From Acidobacteriota bacterium (lineage in GTDB: Bacteria > Acidobacteriota > Terriglobia > UBA7540), in assembly GCA_003165615.1 (NCBI GenBank), contig PLWR01000600.1, positions 1 to 8,143 of the forward strand: DNA of 8,143 nucleotides, in the 5' to 3' direction. A program made the position numbers and the translations under genes. Shown here piece by piece: positions 1-5,807 of the stretch. The first letter of the stretch is position 1, and every line of letters starts with the position of its first letter. A model generated the notes under the pieces. The model saw only the letters and a list, made by a program, of their open reading frames with translations. It had not been told where the DNA came from and ran no database searches.

Positions 1-932
1 GCAAGCGCGCCGGCATGCCGGTCTACCAACTGCTGGGAGGGCGCACGCGCGTGGGGGCGCTCGCCTATACCCACGCCAGCGGCAATGACTTCACCGAAGT
101 CGAGGATGGGGTGCGGCGGGCGATCGAGCGCGGCTTCAAAGTGGTTCGCGCCCAGGTGGCGGTTCCGGGACTGTCGGAAACGTACGGTTCGGACCAGATG
201 AAGATAGAGGCAGACCTTGCGCGCGGCATCCGGCATCAAGATGACCTGCCGAAAACCGAACTCTTCGAACCGGGGCCGTATCTGCGCTTAATCCCCAAGC
301 TCTTCGCGCACCTGCGCACCAAGCTCGGGGAAGAAGTGGAGCTGCTCCACGATTGTCACGAGAGGCTTACACCGGTGGAGGCCGCGCGCCTGGCGAAGGA
401 ACTCGAGCCTTACCACCTCTTCTATCTGGAAGACCCGCTGCGGCCGGAGTACAAGGAAAGCTTCCGTCTGATTCGCCAGCATTCCACCACGCCCATCGCC
501 ATGGGCGAACTGTTCAATACCCTGTGGGATTGCATTGACCTGATCAAAGAGCAATTGATCGACTACATTCGCTGCGACCTGGGACATATCGGGGGCATCA
601 CCAACGCCCGCAAGGTGGCAGCGCTGGCCGAAGCTTTTCAGGTAAAGACGGCCTGGCACGGTCCGGCCGATATCGGTCCGCCCACGCACGCGGCCAATGT
701 ACACGTGGATATTTCCATCCCCAATTTCGGCGTTCAGGAAATGGCCTTCTTCCCCGAGGTCACGCAGGAAGTGGTGCCCGGCGCGCCCGAGTTCAAGGAT
801 GGCTACATGATGGTTCGCGAAACGCCCGGCCTGGGAACCGATGTGAACGAGGAATTGGCCAAAAAATATCCCTACCAGCGTGCCTATCTGCCCACCGCGC
901 GGAGAAGGGATGGGAGCGTGCAGGATTGGTAG
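1..932 (+). CDS. manD: Mannonate dehydratase-like enolase-superfamily protein (RspA/ManD group), 5' truncated
   Basis: This is the C-terminal part of a cytoplasmic ManD/RspA-type protein; family members dehydrate D-mannonate to 2-keto-3-deoxy-D-gluconate. The frame is open from base 3, and the ATG at 15 is internal: KRAGMPVYQLLGG normally follows about 100 residues of capping domain, which lie outside the window. Counting from that ATG, visible features are Asp113 and His115 in HDCHERLTP, Glu139 in LEDPLRPE, Glu165 in MGELFN and His215 in WHGPADIGPP. Asp113, Glu139 and Glu165 match the three Mg ligands, and His115 and His215 match the catalytic His positions. The C-terminus, DGSVQDW, is family-like and complete. 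ManD-group proteins range from efficient to inactive, so the family is secure and the exact substrate is not. A sugar-hydrolase gene follows, which fits carbohydrate catabolism. The last two codons and the stop fall in a segment also found upstream of 4050. Confidence 0.88.
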   Translation, partial: KRAGMPVYQLLGGRTRVGALAYTHASGNDFTEVEDGVRRAIERGFKVVRAQVAVPGLSETYGSDQMKIEADLARGIRHQDDLPKTELFEPGPYLRLIPKLFAHLRTKLGEEVELLHDCHERLTPVEAARLAKELEPYHLFYLEDPLRPEYKESFRLIRQHSTTPIAMGELFNTLWDCIDLIKEQLIDYIRCDLGHIGGITNARKVAALAEAFQVKTAWHGPADIGPPTHAANVHVDISIPNFGVQEMAFFPEVTQEVVPGAPEFKDGYMMVRETPGLGTDVNEELAKKYPYQRAYLPTARRRDGSVQDW

Positions 933-1022
933 GGATGGTTTGCTCGTGGCGTTTGGCTTGCAGGAAAAGAAGAACAAGGCAAAATGCAAAGTGCGAAATG
1001 CAAAAGGAAAAATAACGGAGGG
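924..1022 (+). repeat. Dispersed heptad repeat, copy A
   Basis: An AT-rich run at about 967-1010 reads AGAACAAGGC, then AAAATGC, AAAGTGC, GAAATGC and further A-rich units. CGGAGGG follows at 1016-1022 and is shared with copy B. The segment 924-994 aligns without gaps to 3949-4019 (copy C), with 53 of 71 bases identical and 30 of 33 over the last part. It begins at the last two codons of the preceding gene. It is one of six copies in this window. Confidence 0.85.
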
Positions 1023-1045
1023 CAATGTTCCGGATTGGGTGGTGT

Positions 1046-1091
1046 CCGAAAGCCCGCGTCGCGGGCGTCATCATTTAGCCCATGGCGCAAG
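1046..1091 (-). repeat. Hairpin repeat element, copy 1
   Basis: On the minus strand this reads CTTGCGCC, ATGGGCTAAATGATGAC, a 6-bp stem (GCCCGC and GCGGGC, loop GAC), then TTTCGG. The stem occupies 1052-1057 and 1061-1066. Both flanks recur at 5442-5490 around a stem of different sequence that still pairs. The element ends just before the ribosome binding site of the next gene. Confidence 0.7.
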
Positions 1092-1093
1092 CC

Positions 1094-1103
1094 GGGGGAA
1101 GGA
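1094..1103 (+). promoter_or_regulatory. Ribosome binding site deciding the hydrolase start
   Basis: GGGGGAAGGA ends 7 bases before the ATG at 1111. It fixes the start there rather than at upstream in-frame codons (the frame is open back to 880, overlapping the preceding gene). A canonical Tat signal begins at this ATG. Confidence 0.75.
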
Positions 1104-1110
1104 ACTTACC

Positions 1111-3843
1111 ATGACCAAGAATAAGTCCGCGAGTCGTCGAGATTTTCTGCGTCGGTCGAGCGCCGCCACTCTGGCGACGATGGCGGGGCCGGGGTCGTTG
1201 TCGATGATTTCCGGCAGGGAACGGGGTGAGGAGCAGGAAAGGACAGAACTGACGGTCAGTAAGAACGGGTTTCCACCCAATCAGATTCAAGGTCAGCAGG
1301 GGGTGGAAGAGTATGCGACGATGGAGGCGATCACGAACGGCGTGCCCGTCTGGTCGTTCAGTAATCTCTGTTACATCTACGGCGCGGGTCCCGATCTGAT
1401 GCCGGGCCTGGTGATGCAGGAGGGCAATCAGCATCCTCTGGAAAAGATCAAGCTGAAGAAGTCTTGGGAGATCAAGTACAGCCTGTGTGGCGCAACCAGC
1501 GAAATGGCGCCTCGGACGGCGTATAACGACAGCCTGACGTTGTTGCCGATTCACCTGATTGACGGCGATCCCACCACCGTGTGGTCAAGCTGGGGACTGC
1601 TGGTACCGGATGGGCGTCCGGAGTGGATTCGCATCGATCTGCCCATTGAAACCGAAGTGGCCTCGGTGGCCTTAGTGTGTGACGAAAACTTCCGCTCTCC
1701 CGCCTATGGCAAGTCGCTTCCGAAAGAGCTGGAGGTTAAGACCAGCCGCGATGCCTGGCACTGGGAGACGGTCTATTCGAGTAAAGAGGTGCCCGACCAG
1801 CCGGTGGTGGTGATCAAGTTCAAGCCCCATCCAGCGAAGCAGATTTGGATCATTGGCCAGAACTTCCGCAAGGTCGCCCCTGTCTACGATGGATACGTCT
1901 TCTCGATTGGTTCGGTAGAGGTGCGAGATGCCTCTGGTAACAATCTGGCGCTGGTTTCGCGCGGCGCCAGTGTGACCGTCTCCTCCGTATCCTATGCAGA
2001 GATGAACGATCGATTCACCCAAGATGCGCTCTGGGTTCCGCTTAACTGTGATCTAGGGAATAAATGGCTTCGCGTCGGAGACGATAACGGGCCGTTCGAG
2101 TGGTACTTCGTGGAGCGCGAAAAAGGGAAGATCGAGTTCGACCGACGGGCGGACGAGGCTGTCAGTGAGTTGAAGCGGTATGGAATCAATTTCATCGTCG
2201 CTCTGGATTTCAAAGGCAACTGGCTCTACGAGAAGCCGCCTCGGAAGACCAATTGGCTTGAGGCCCGCTTCCGCGAGATGAACGACTCCTACAACGACCC
2301 GTTGCAGGCGGCGGATGCGAATCCCGAGATGTATCAGGGTTATCTGCGCTACATCGAGTACATGACCGGCCAACTCAAGGGTCGGGTTGCCTATTTGGAG
2401 GTGGGGAATGAATGGAACGGCTGGTTTGGGGCGGAACACTACGTGCCGACCTTCTTTGAACCCAGCTATAAGATCATCAAGCGGGTGTGGCCCGAGGCGA
2501 AGGTGATGCTGGGAAACCCGGGAGGGTTCGACCAGAACGCCATTCTGGATTGTCTTGGACGAGAGAGGCAATACGGCATCAGGAGTGGCAAGCTACTGCT
2601 GAACGCTGCAGACGCAGTGCGGCCGGGAGCCGTGGCGGTGCGTGAGAATCTCAAAGTCAAAGACGTGACGGTGAGCGTCGAAGCACAAAACAAGGGCCAA
2701 GGGGGGATTCTCCTCCGCTACCAAGACCGGGATACCTATCTCGTGGCGTTGTATGCGGCGCCCGACCACTCCATTATGTTCTACGAGGTTTCTGGTGGGC
2801 TGTGGGGTCCACACTGGGGCGAGCCGCTGGCGGCGAAGAAGGTTCCTAATCTCGGGGACAAGGTGAAACTCGAGGCAAAAGTCCAAGGATCCTCCGCCAC
2901 TTTCACGATCTCCGATGGCGCGCAGAGTGCCTCCACCACCCATACCCTTCAGAAAATCAATGATGCAGGCACAGTCGGCCTGATTCACTATGCTGGGGAC
3001 CGTCCGCAGCTTTTTGGCAATTTCCTGGCTGTAGATTCACAGGGTAAGACTCTAGTCAAAGACGAATTCACTGGCGCAGATGGCACGATCCCCGCTGGTT
3101 GGACTTACGCGAACGGTGGTCCGAATCCCATCCCCAAAGGCATCGCAACGCGCATTGATGCCATCGGCTGGCATCCTGGCGAGGACCCCGATGCCGCCTA
3201 CTTCAAAGCGGTTCGGGAGTTTCAGAAGAAGTGCCGAGATCTGGGCTTCCAGGGTCAGTTCCTGGCTACGGAGATATATGCCGGCTCGATGTATCCTCCC
3301 GGCGAAAAGTCATACCCAATGCTAACCTCGGAAACGCAAATGGCGAAGTATCTCGTGCGAAGTCTGGTAGGACATAGCGGAGTGGGGATGGAGGCGGGGC
3401 CCTGCCATCCTCACTTCACCGGCCGCGTCCACCCGCAGGCGCTGTGCCAGGCAACATGGGGCACACCCACGCTGAACCCCTGCCGGCCTACCATGACTTA
3501 CTACATGTGGCGGAACGTTGCCACCCTCATGGATGACTTTCGGGCCTCGGATTTTGCGGTGAATTTCAGTAATGGCCAGGGGTTGCTGTATTTCACCTTC
3601 CAGCGGGGAGACCACGAGCGGATGGTGAGCGTGTGGATCGACGGACCGTCGAAAGACGGTGTTGTGGAAGCAAAGACTGATATTGTTTTCCCCAGAATGC
3701 AGGCGCGGCGCGCCACGGTGGCGGACATCATGAACGGGACGGAGCAGGAACTGGAAGTGGGAGGGAACGGGGCAGAAACGGTTCTGAAAGGAATGCTCGT
3801 CAAGGACTATCCGGTGTTTGTCACCATCCATTATACGAACTAA
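1111..3843 (+). CDS. Tat-exported clan GH-A-like glycoside hydrolase with discoidin-like and inserted lectin-like domains
   Basis: A 910-residue protein, probably acting on polysaccharide or glycoconjugate outside the cytoplasm. Residues 8-31 form a Tat signal (SRRDFLRR, then a mildly hydrophobic stretch). Residues 50-120 are unrecognised. Residues 125-285 resemble an F5/8 type C (CBM32-like) sandwich, with HLIDGDPTTVWSS and EWIRIDLP. From about 315 comes a TIM-barrel-like part: KWLRVGDDNG, GINFIVALDF, then YLEVGNEWNGW with Asn433-Glu434 as probable acid/base, and AKVMLGNPGG. After an insert, the barrel appears to resume with DAIGWHPG (683-690) and FLATEIYAG, where Glu721 is the likely nucleophile. 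The insert (about 490-675) resembles LamG/3-keto-disaccharide-hydrolase-type sandwiches (GGILLRYQDRDTYLVALY). C-terminal residues 815-910 look like a beta-sandwich. The GH family number and substrate cannot be read here. No clear terminator follows. Confidence 0.82.
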   Translation: MTKNKSASRRDFLRRSSAATLATMAGPGSLSMISGRERGEEQERTELTVSKNGFPPNQIQGQQGVEEYATMEAITNGVPVWSFSNLCYIYGAGPDLMPGLVMQEGNQHPLEKIKLKKSWEIKYSLCGATSEMAPRTAYNDSLTLLPIHLIDGDPTTVWSSWGLLVPDGRPEWIRIDLPIETEVASVALVCDENFRSPAYGKSLPKELEVKTSRDAWHWETVYSSKEVPDQPVVVIKFKPHPAKQIWIIGQNFRKVAPVYDGYVFSIGSVEVRDASGNNLALVSRGASVTVSSVSYAEMNDRFTQDALWVPLNCDLGNKWLRVGDDNGPFEWYFVEREKGKIEFDRRADEAVSELKRYGINFIVALDFKGNWLYEKPPRKTNWLEARFREMNDSYNDPLQAADANPEMYQGYLRYIEYMTGQLKGRVAYLEVGNEWNGWFGAEHYVPTFFEPSYKIIKRVWPEAKVMLGNPGGFDQNAILDCLGRERQYGIRSGKLLLNAADAVRPGAVAVRENLKVKDVTVSVEAQNKGQGGILLRYQDRDTYLVALYAAPDHSIMFYEVSGGLWGPHWGEPLAAKKVPNLGDKVKLEAKVQGSSATFTISDGAQSASTTHTLQKINDAGTVGLIHYAGDRPQLFGNFLAVDSQGKTLVKDEFTGADGTIPAGWTYANGGPNPIPKGIATRIDAIGWHPGEDPDAAYFKAVREFQKKCRDLGFQGQFLATEIYAGSMYPPGEKSYPMLTSETQMAKYLVRSLVGHSGVGMEAGPCHPHFTGRVHPQALCQATWGTPTLNPCRPTMTYYMWRNVATLMDDFRASDFAVNFSNGQGLLYFTFQRGDHERMVSVWIDGPSKDGVVEAKTDIVFPRMQARRATVADIMNGTEQELEVGGNGAETVLKGMLVKDYPVFVTIHYTN

Positions 3844-3891
3844 GAAGTGCCGGGTGTGTGTCCGCAGCGGATATGAGAACGTGCAAATGAT

Positions 3892-3938
3892 AAAGAGCAA
3901 GTCAAAGTGCAAAATGCAAAGTGCAAAACTGCGGAGGG
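3892..3938 (+). repeat. Dispersed heptad repeat, copy B
   Basis: AAAGAGCAAGTC is followed by AAAGTGC, AAAATGC, AAAGTGC and AAAACTGC, then CGGAGGG at 3932-3938 as in copy A. It lies about 50 bases after the hydrolase stop, in direct orientation with copy C, which starts about 11 bases later. Confidence 0.85.
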
Positions 3939-3948
3939 AATCTTTGAT

Positions 3949-4040
3949 GATTGGTATGGAATCTTGGCGTCCAGCGTTCCGCTGTTAGGAAAAGGAGAGC
4001 AAGCCAAAATGCAAAGTGCAACACGCAAAACTACAGGCGG
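3949..4040 (+). repeat. Dispersed heptad repeat, copy C, with extended 5' leader
   Basis: GATTGGTATGGA starts a 71-base segment that aligns without gaps to 924-994. AGGAAAAGGAGAGCAAGCC precedes AAAATGC, AAAGTGC, AACACGC and AAAACTAC. The copy runs up to the start of the four-helix-bundle gene, and its end (AGGCGG, 4035-4040) may serve as that gene's ribosome binding site. Confidence 0.85.
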
Positions 4041-4049
4041 ATGGTAATC

Positions 4050-4427
4050 ATGCAGGACCGTCGTAATCTGGATGAGCGTCTATTGGAGTTTGGCGCTAGG
4101 ATTATCAAGCTCGTTGAATCCTTGCCGAATACGCTGGTCGGGCGGCGGATCGCAGATCAATTACTTCGCAGCGCAACCTCTGCATGAGCCAACTACGAAG
4201 AAGCAGGAGGGGCGGAGTCCCGTGAGGATTTCGTCCACAAAATGCAAATTGCTTTGAAGGAATTACGGGAGTCCAATTACTGGCTTCGCCTCCTTGTCAA
4301 ATCTGGAAAGGTCCCAGAAAAACTTATGTCCGAGCTCCTCGACGAGTCTGTGCAGGTCCGCGCGATGCTTTCGAAATCAGTCGCTACGGCCAAAGGAAAA
4401 GCGAAGAAGGAAAATGGCGAACCCTAG
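4050..4427 (+). pseudogene. Four-helix-bundle protein (23S rRNA IVS-type), interrupted by in-frame TGA
   Basis: A member of the small helical family first noticed in 23S rRNA intervening sequences; its cellular role is unknown. The frame spans 126 codons, about the family's normal length. Residues 1-45 carry LDERLLEFGARIIKLVESLP and IADQLLRSATSA. Codon 46 (4185-4187) is TGA, and the same frame continues at once with ANYEEAGGAESREDFVHKMQ and ALKELRESNYWLRLL. Homologues have a small residue at codon 46, as in TSxGANY or TSPAPNY, so this looks like one point mutation in an otherwise intact gene. The start at 4050 was chosen for AGGCGG 9 bases upstream; ATG 4041 is the alternative, with poorer spacing. 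Its end overlaps the protease start by 14 bases. It could be a young pseudogene, a sequencing error, or a gene read in two pieces from ATG 4242. Heptad repeats in opposite orientation lie on its two sides. Confidence 0.8.
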
Positions 4428-5256
4428 CCCCATGGCCTTGCGTGCTGCCCTTGGATCGAGGCGAGCGTCATTCCAATATTGCATTTTGCACTTTGCGTTT
4501 TGCGTTTTGACTTGGTTTTCCATTGCGCTCGTTGCGGTACCCGCCACCGCTCAGTCTCCTCACGGAACCTCGACCCCCGCCCCCCCGACCGATCCCGGGC
4601 TGAGCTTCGTCGTTCAGCTCATCTCCGTCGGTCCGGCGGAAAAGGAGCAGAACCGCGAGTGCGCGGCCACCGGATTCCTGATTGACGAAGAGGGCTACCT
4701 CATCACCAATGCGCACGTTGTGGAAGACGCCCGGCGGTGCCTGGAGAAGGCGCCGGGAGCGAAGATCCTCGCCAGGCTGACCAGCAACGGCTCTCGCACC
4801 GCCCAGGCCGTTCCCTGTGACCTGATTGGGATCGACGCCCCGAACGATTTGGCGTTGCTCAAAACCGAACGGCCACTCCTTCGAAACCCTGGCGATAAGC
4901 CGCCCTACGCGCTGCTCGATGGGCGCGCCGTGCCAGTGGGAACGGCAGTAATGGTCACCGGCTACCCCGCATTTTCCTGGCAACCGGTTACGCAGGCAGG
5001 CCACGTCACCTGGCGCGGCAGAACGCGGCTGGCAGAAACCGATGACCCTCTCCCCAATCCCAGCGATGCCTTGATGATGGATATCCACCTTCGTCCGGGA
5101 AACAGCGGTAGCCCCGTGGTTCGCTCAGGGGGTGGAGTAATCGGAGTGATCGATAAGAGAGATTCCCTGCGCCCCGCGTATTCCATTGCTGTGGCAATTC
5201 ACTATGCCCTTGAGCTCGCGGATCGCTACGGGGCACGCTGGTACGGTATCGATTAA
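4414..5256 (+). CDS. Secreted trypsin-like serine protease (S1C/HtrA-like, no PDZ domain)
   Basis: A 280-residue exported endopeptidase. The catalytic triad is visible: His101 in ITNAHVV, Asp145 in APNDLALLK and Ser231 in RPGNSGSPVV. This Asp and Ser context is typical of DegP/HtrA-type (S1C) domains. HtrA proteins usually carry one or two C-terminal PDZ domains, but here the protein ends about 50 residues after the Ser, so it is a protease domain alone. A signal peptide is predicted: basic residues up to 17, a hydrophobic core at about 23-43, and a probable cleavage after Ala46 (PATAQ). The start at 4414 has AGAAGG just upstream, though closely spaced. ATG 4432 lacks a ribosome binding site, and ATG 4294 lies deep in the preceding gene. 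The start overlaps the four-helix-bundle gene by 14 bases, suggesting co-transcription. Residues 22-34 are encoded by heptad repeat copy D. Substrate is unknown. Confidence 0.85.
   Translation: MANPSPMALRAALGSRRASFQYCILHFAFCVLTWFSIALVAVPATAQSPHGTSTPAPPTDPGLSFVVQLISVGPAEKEQNRECAATGFLIDEEGYLITNAHVVEDARRCLEKAPGAKILARLTSNGSRTAQAVPCDLIGIDAPNDLALLKTERPLLRNPGDKPPYALLDGRAVPVGTAVMVTGYPAFSWQPVTQAGHVTWRGRTRLAETDDPLPNPSDALMMDIHLRPGNSGSPVVRSGGGVIGVIDKRDSLRPAYSIAVAIHYALELADRYGARWYGID
4479..4522 (-). repeat. Dispersed heptad repeat, copy D, inside the protease signal-peptide coding region
   Basis: On the plus strand this reads GCATTTTGCACTTTGCG, then TTTTGCG, TTTTGACTTGG and TTTTCC. That is the reverse complement of the CAAGTC-AAAACGC-AAAGTGC-AAAATGC pattern seen in copies A to C. 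It is the only copy wholly inside a reading frame. Confidence 0.85.
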
Positions 5257-5267
5257 TGCACCCGGCG

Positions 5268-5387
5268 CTACTTAGGGTGGGACCGCATATCGTGGAGAAG
5301 ATACGCTTGGCCTTCAATAGTGAAGTAGAACCGCAGGTTGCGATTCACGCGCGCCTGCCAGAGGCCAAGCGCCTCGTCGCAATTTAC
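5268..5387 (-). pseudogene. C-terminal remnant of a probable RelE/ParE-type toxin
   Basis: Read on the minus strand, 39 codons from 5387 down to a TAG at 5268-5270 encode NCDEALGLWQARVNRNLRFYF... and end in LLHDMRSHPK. The run W-Q-A-R-V-N-R-N-x-R-F-Y-F-x-I-E-G and the final H-P-K resemble the C-terminal strands of small RelE/ParE-superfamily toxins, which are mRNA interferases or gyrase poisons. This is family resemblance from memory, not a search. The N-terminal half is missing: going upstream, an in-frame TAG appears inside the hairpin at 5391-5407, and no matching sequence or antitoxin is seen beyond. It lies convergent to the protease, with its stop 12 bases after the protease stop. It is almost certainly non-functional. 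The ORF is short enough that chance resemblance remains possible. Confidence 0.5.
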
Positions 5388-5390
5388 AGG

Positions 5391-5407
5391 GGCGGTCTAT
5401 GACCGCC
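5391..5407. repeat. Perfect 7-bp hairpin at the broken end of the toxin remnant
   Basis: GGCGGTC-TAT-GACCGCC is a perfect palindrome with a 3-base loop. It has no T tract, so it is unlikely to be an ordinary intrinsic terminator. It sits where the toxin-like reading frame is lost and supplies the in-frame stop there, which suggests a small inserted palindromic element. Confidence 0.55.
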
Positions 5408-5441
5408 GCCACTAACCGTGACGTGGATTTCTTCACACCTT

Positions 5442-5490
5442 CTTGCGCAATGGGCTAAGTGATGACGTCCATCAGCTAATGGACTTTCGG
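5442..5490 (+). repeat. Hairpin repeat element, copy 2
   Basis: CTTGCGCA, ATGGGCTAAGTGATGAC, then a stem GTCCAT (5467-5472) and ATGGAC (5479-5484) with loop CAGCTA, then TTTCGG. The 25 bases before the stem match copy 1 at 23 positions, and the 6 bases after it match fully. The stems differ but both pair perfectly. Heptad copy E lies about 100 bases downstream, the same order as copy 1 and copy A on the other strand. Confidence 0.7.
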
Positions 5491-5596
5491 GCGCCCCCGA
5501 TCATGATGCTAACCCCAAACCCCATCCGATGCTCTTCCAGATTGCGACGGTTTAAGACGGTTTTACACGATTATGTTCCGGCCGCAGTATTGACCT

Positions 5597-5638
5597 TGGC
5601 GTTTTGCGCTTTGCGTTTTGACCTGCTCTTCACCTGCC
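5597..5638 (-). repeat. Dispersed heptad repeat, copy E
   Basis: The plus strand reads GGCGTTTTGCGC, TTTGCG, TTTTGACCTGCTCTTCACC. Reversed, this is GAAGAGCAGGTC followed by AAAACGC, AAAGCGC and AAAACGC, the same leader and heptads as copies B and C. GATTATGTTCCG at 5569-5580 may be the counterpart of the GATTCCCTCCG found at the same side of copy B on its minus strand. Confidence 0.75.
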
Positions 5639-5684
5639 TTACGGACCTTTTGTCTATTATTCCCATGCCTCAGTGACCATTACA

Positions 5685-5713
5685 TTGACGCAGCAATGAC
5701 TTGGAAGTAGAGT
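5685..5713 (+). promoter_or_regulatory. Candidate sigma-70-type promoter for the efflux operon
   Basis: TTGACG (5685-5690), a 17-base spacer, then TAGAGT (5708-5713) make a reasonable housekeeping-type promoter. It would give a leader of about 88 bases before the adaptor ATG. This rests on consensus match only. Confidence 0.35.
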
Positions 5714-5807
5714 TAGCATTTTCATACATTGCGAGGTAATCGCAAGCAGGTAACGCGGGGACATCGTCGGCTACGCGGAGGGGTTCAAAACCAGGAGAAG
5801 CCAGGAC

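Larger units (their letters stand above)
5257..5807. other. 551-base gap with no intact gene
   Basis: It holds, in order: a minus-strand toxin-like remnant (5268-5387), a perfect 7-bp hairpin (5391-5407), the second copy of the hairpin repeat (5442-5490), heptad repeat copy E (about 5597-5638), and a candidate promoter followed by an untranslated leader for the efflux adaptor. I see no further conserved coding sequence on either strand. Confidence 0.7.

Noticed and set aside
924..1022. CRISPR array or tRNA-like structure in the repeat regions
   Set aside because: The units are 7 bases, degenerate and without unique spacers, and no tRNA cloverleaf was recognised.
288..1025. Long minus-strand reading frame opposite the dehydratase
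   Set aside because: It is antisense to a strongly conserved enolase-superfamily sequence, and its start region is the translated heptad repeat. It shows no family motifs.
880..1110. N-terminal extension of the hydrolase frame back to 880
   Set aside because: It overlaps the dehydratase, translates the repeat, and precedes a good ribosome binding site and a Tat signal at 1111.
3932..3990. Tiny gene after GGAGGG with ATG at 3947
   Set aside because: It would encode only 13 residues before a TAG, and the GGAGGG is part of the repeat shared with copy A.
4185..4187. Genome-wide TGA reassignment or selenocysteine
   Set aside because: TGG is used normally and no other gene contains in-frame TGA. 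The affected site is a small residue, not Cys or Trp, and no SECIS-like structure was recognised.
4050..4427. Accessory protein (Avd-like) of a diversity-generating retroelement
   Set aside because: The fold family includes Avd, but I see no reverse transcriptase or template/variable repeat pair in the window.
4468..5088. 206-codon minus-strand frame opposite the protease
   Set aside because: The plus strand carries a complete catalytic triad and signal peptide; the minus frame has no recognisable motif.
5304..5371. Perfect 10-bp inverted repeat (CGCTTGGCCT and AGGCCAAGCG)
   Set aside because: The arms are 48 bases apart and both fall inside the toxin-like coding remnant. There is no second copy and no link to an operator.
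5443..5676. 77-codon frame whose translation resembles the minus-strand frame at 884-1090 (GLxDD, FRxPP)
   Set aside because: The similarity comes from the hairpin DNA repeat. Most differences change amino acids while base pairing is kept, so conservation is at DNA or RNA level, not protein.
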